Shown here: positions 61,545 to 64,000 of the stretch, one piece after another
Position numbering within the stretch: position 1 is the stretch's first letter
Layout of the letters: every line of letters starts with the position of its first letter
NCBI GenBank assembly: GCA_963210315.1
Contig: OY723239.1
Coordinates: forward strand, 715,501 to 779,500
DNA length: 64,000 nucleotides
DNA from: Rhynchopus euleeides
Taxonomy: Eukaryota > Euglenozoa > Diplonemea > Diplonemida > Diplonemidae
Direction: 5' to 3'
Made by a program: the position numbers and the translations under genes
The notes under the pieces: model-generated
What the model saw: only the letters and a program-made list of their open reading frames with translations
What the model was told of the DNA's origin: nothing
The model's database searches: none

Positions 61545-62003
61545 TCTTCGCTACCGTCAAGTTTTCGTCAAAGTTCGGCGATTTCTCCCTCTGCATACAC
61601 ATAGGAAATGCACCAACACACCGTTTCGGCACCGTAGCGAAGACCCACGGTGGCGCTGTCTACTCCGTGCCTCCGGACGCGCCCCGGAGAACCCGGTGTT
61701 CGGTCAGGACGGGATTTTGGGGGAAGCGCCGGAAAATACCCCAGACCAGCAGAACCAGCAAAAATCTGAAAATCCAATTTCAAGCTACGTGCCTGCCCCC
61801 ACTCCGAAAGAAACAAAAGAAAACGGGTGTCTCCGCCAGTCGTTATTCTTCGTCAGGTTTTTGAGGAAATTTACCAAAGAATGCACTGACGACCACCCGC
61901 AGCGAAGACCCCCATGGGGGGGAAGGTCTTCCCTGGTTTGGTATTCTTCGCCTATCTTCGCCAGCTTTCAGACGGCCACCCCCATAGCAAAGACCCCCCC
62001 CCC
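61545..62003. mobile_element. Cluster of three MITE family 2 relatives
   Basis: Three adjacent foldbacks of 75-105 bp: about 61545-61650 (TTCTTCGCTACCGTC to GTAGCGAAGACCC), 61832-61912 (GTCGTTATTCTTCGTCAG to AGCGAAGACCCC) and 61920-62003 (GGTCTTCCCTGG to AGCAAAGACCCCC). All share the AAATGCACCAA-type or CTTCGCC core to varying degrees. Limits are approximate. Confidence 0.65.
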
Positions 62004-62309
62004 CAAAAAAGACAAGGAAGGGGTGGGTGGGGAATTTTCATTCAACGGTTCAGGAAAGTGCGCTTCTTCTGGCACGGTTCCCCTTCCGAGAAACACGCCT
62101 CCCATTTGCTGCCACAGCTCCTTTTTTTTAAAAGGCCCAACACGCTTCTCTCCCCGGGGGGGGGGGTGACTTGCCGCGTTCGCCGAAGGCGTCACTTTGC
62201 GCCAAACACCCCCCCCCCCCCGGGTTATAAACATGCCATGTCGTTCTTCTGGTGCTGAAGTGCGCTGAAGGGAACCGGAGATCGAAGCCCCTCCCCATTG
62301 TTGTTAGCC

Positions 62310-64000
62310 CCCATTTAAAACTTTACGTTTTAAACGTTTTAAACGTTTTAAATGTTTTAAATGTTTTAAATTGGGGGCCCTCGCTACCAAGTGTGACTGA
62401 GTGAGAAAAAGTGAGAAGTCAGCCATGTTTGGCTGACAAATGACGACTCGTGACTCACAGTGACTCGTAGCGAGGGCCCCCATTAAAACGCGTTTTAAAT
62501 TAATTTAAAACGGAGTTTAAAACGGGGGTTAAAACAGGGCGTTTCTGTGGTGTTTTCACACCAAAAAAAAACATTTTCGGCCAAAAAATTTTTTCCATGC
62601 CCCCTGAGGCCCCCCAGCTCATATTCTGGGTGATTATTCCTGCATTCCTGTCACAGCGGACACATTATTGGTGGAAAATAGGTGGCACTGACGTTGTGGT
62701 GAGGGTTGCATCAATCGCACCGGCATCAGTTGGCACACCCCCTCCGTTGTTCTCAGGAATAATGCAGTTTGACATCAGCATATTTCTGGAGTGTCGAATC
62801 TTCATCTTGCATCACTCGATGTGCACCCTTTTGAGCTGAATCCATGATACAAAGTCGCAGGTTGAAGGCCGGATCACCATGATGGGGATGGCAATGGACC
62901 CAGCGAACTCCACCAGCTCCTTCGACAGTCCTGGAAGCACCTTCTGGAAAAGTTGCACAGTTCCAGTTGCCACCTGGAGCCTACCTTTGGCCTGCCCCTC
63001 TTTGAGAGGAGCATATCTGTATTCCCTTTACTCTCCTATGGACGCCCGACTTCTCTGATCGAGAGAAGCCTACAAAAGGCGTAACCATCCTCGTCATGTA
63101 TTCTTTGCCTCCAACTTTCACTTTTGCAGAACGGATCCCGATGAACTCCAAACAGGAAGTGCAGCCAGCTTCATCACGGCTGTGTTCAACAAGACAGCCA
63201 GGTGATGTTGTTGCTGTCAGAACGATGGTTGCAGCACTCGGCTGCGCCCCACCTGGGGTTGCTCTGGCTGTTGCCAAGCTAGTGTTTGGGACAATTATTG
63301 ATCACCTAGCCATTCTCTCGGCACCCTAATGATCGTGGGTAGGCAGCAGGAACCTGCACTCTGGGGGGACGTCATCGATGAGTTTCTTTGAAGAAAGCCG
63401 GCGGCTACCGCTGGAGTTAAGGTCCGAAGGGGTCAGTACCACGGGCGCCACACCGCTCGTGTTGGGCATCGGGTTTCGGTGAAGGCGGGGGCGCTGAGAA
63501 AGCGACATGTACGTAACAAGCAATGATCAACCATACACCAGCAAGTCAAACAGGCACCACCGTTGGATCGTTCGTGCACCCGAGTCTGTACTGTACCATC
63601 CTGAATCTTTTCTGGGTGATTGTCAACGATGAGGGCATGAGCTTGCGTCAGGGTGAGCAGAGGAACGGGTTGAGGCCAGGGTGAATGGAGGGTGAAAAGT
63701 AGCCCACTTCACCAGGAGGCGAATTTTCGCAGAAAGCCCTGCCACACAGCTGTGTTTGCCTGATCATGCTCAAAAGGCCTGCAATAGGCTATTTCACACA
63801 GGGAATTTGTTCACCCATTTGGGACCCCCAGGGAGCCTCAAAATTGGATTTTTTTGCCGAAGATGGCCTCAGATGGCCCAAAACGATCAATTTTGGGTTC
63901 CAGAAAAAAAAATCGAAAAGTCTCCCCCTATATTTTGCAGGGGTTTTTGCCGTTTTAAACCCCGTTTTAAACCCCGTTTTAAATAATTTAAAACGGCGTT
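62310..64000. mobile_element. Element with GTTTTAAA-rich inverted ends (runs off right edge)
   Basis: The left end (62310-62372 and 62482-62537, split by a MITE) is a run of ACGTTTTAAACG words ending AATTTAAAACGGAGTTTAAA. The right end (about 63950-64000) is its inverse. The ~1.4-kb interior has two weak minus-strand frames (62981-63277 and 63326-63523; the second has NPMPNTSGVAPVVL) that I cannot assign. Probably a DNA transposon or its derivative. Confidence 0.65.
62373..62481. mobile_element. MITE family 1, subfamily B, copy 7, nested
   Basis: 109 bp, ends GGGGGCCCTCGCTACCA and TCGTAGCGAGGGCCCCC, with the CAGCCATGTTTGGCTGA inner hairpin and an ATT duplication on both sides (62370-62372, 62482-62484). 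It is inserted in the left terminus of a larger element. Confidence 0.92.

Larger units (their letters stand above)
59666..62309. other. Right-hand repeat-rich spacer
   Basis: No gene supported over 2.6 kb. It contains the elements listed separately, C runs at 59779-59791 and 60540-60553, and a GAACGCAGAACACC direct repeat near 61117 and 61164 linked to GTTGGCTACGCCGAAC-type dispersed text. Confidence 0.5.

Noticed and set aside
62981-63523. Two short minus-strand frames
   Set aside because: Possible remnants of an element-encoded protein, but no recognisable motif and no agreement between frames, so not called as genes.

Overview
This window looks like nuclear DNA of an intron-poor, repeat-rich unicellular eukaryote. 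Every gene I can support lies on the minus strand. The large ones are single uninterrupted frames of 350 to over 2000 codons, and broad repeat-filled spacers separate them. One-strand, intronless gene arrays, together with adenylyl cyclases that carry an NLRAYRPYLP linker and a second decayed cyclase domain, point me to a euglenozoan (diplonemid- or kinetoplastid-like). That placement is inference, and other intron-poor protists are not excluded.

Layout, read in the direction of transcription (right to left). At 59.7-57.5 kb is a membrane adenylyl cyclase. From 56.3 to 47.2 kb is a 9-kb inverted-repeat structure loaded with tandem arrays. From 46.3 to 44.8 kb are a ~185-bp satellite and an 11-bp tandem repeat. 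An F-box gene lies at 43.5-42.5 kb and a 2.6-kb near-perfect palindrome at 42.1-39.5 kb. From 39.3 to 34.2 kb is a nested DNA-transposon region whose inner 3.4-kb element has palindrome-packed terminal inverted repeats (TIRs) and four overlapping ORFs. From 33.9 to 22.5 kb is a cluster of proteins that share an N-terminal ubiquitin-like (UBL) module: UBL-jacalin lectin (two intact copies and one broken copy), UBL-DUF4116 repeats and UBL-WD40. Next come a chromodomain-PARP protein (21.8-20.3 kb), a secreted pectinacetylesterase/Notum-type hydrolase (19.2-17.9 kb), a second membrane cyclase (16.3-14.2 kb), a soluble GAF-domain adenylyl cyclase (13.3-11.2 kb) and a 3'-truncated membrane cyclase (9.1-7.7 kb). 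From 6.3 kb to the left edge and beyond runs one giant retroelement ORF.

Two observations stand out. First, the retroelement ORF (6260 to beyond 1) is a Penelope-like element with its GIY-YIG nuclease N-terminal of the reverse transcriptase. In the same frame it continues into a complete-looking ubiquitin-specific protease (USP) domain and a long coiled coil. Second, the two UBL-lectin copies are almost identical at DNA level, yet they differ in short dense patches that fall on predicted sugar-binding loops of the jacalin folds, as if the loops are diversified while the scaffold is held constant.

Mobile DNA is abundant. There are at least three MITE families, two of them with TIRs and 3-bp target-site duplications, plus dispersed SINE-like repeats, foldback elements and satellites. 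cAMP signalling (four cyclases) and ubiquitin-type modules (UBL, F-box, USP) are the recurring functional themes. I found no rRNA, no complete tRNA gene and no CRISPR array.
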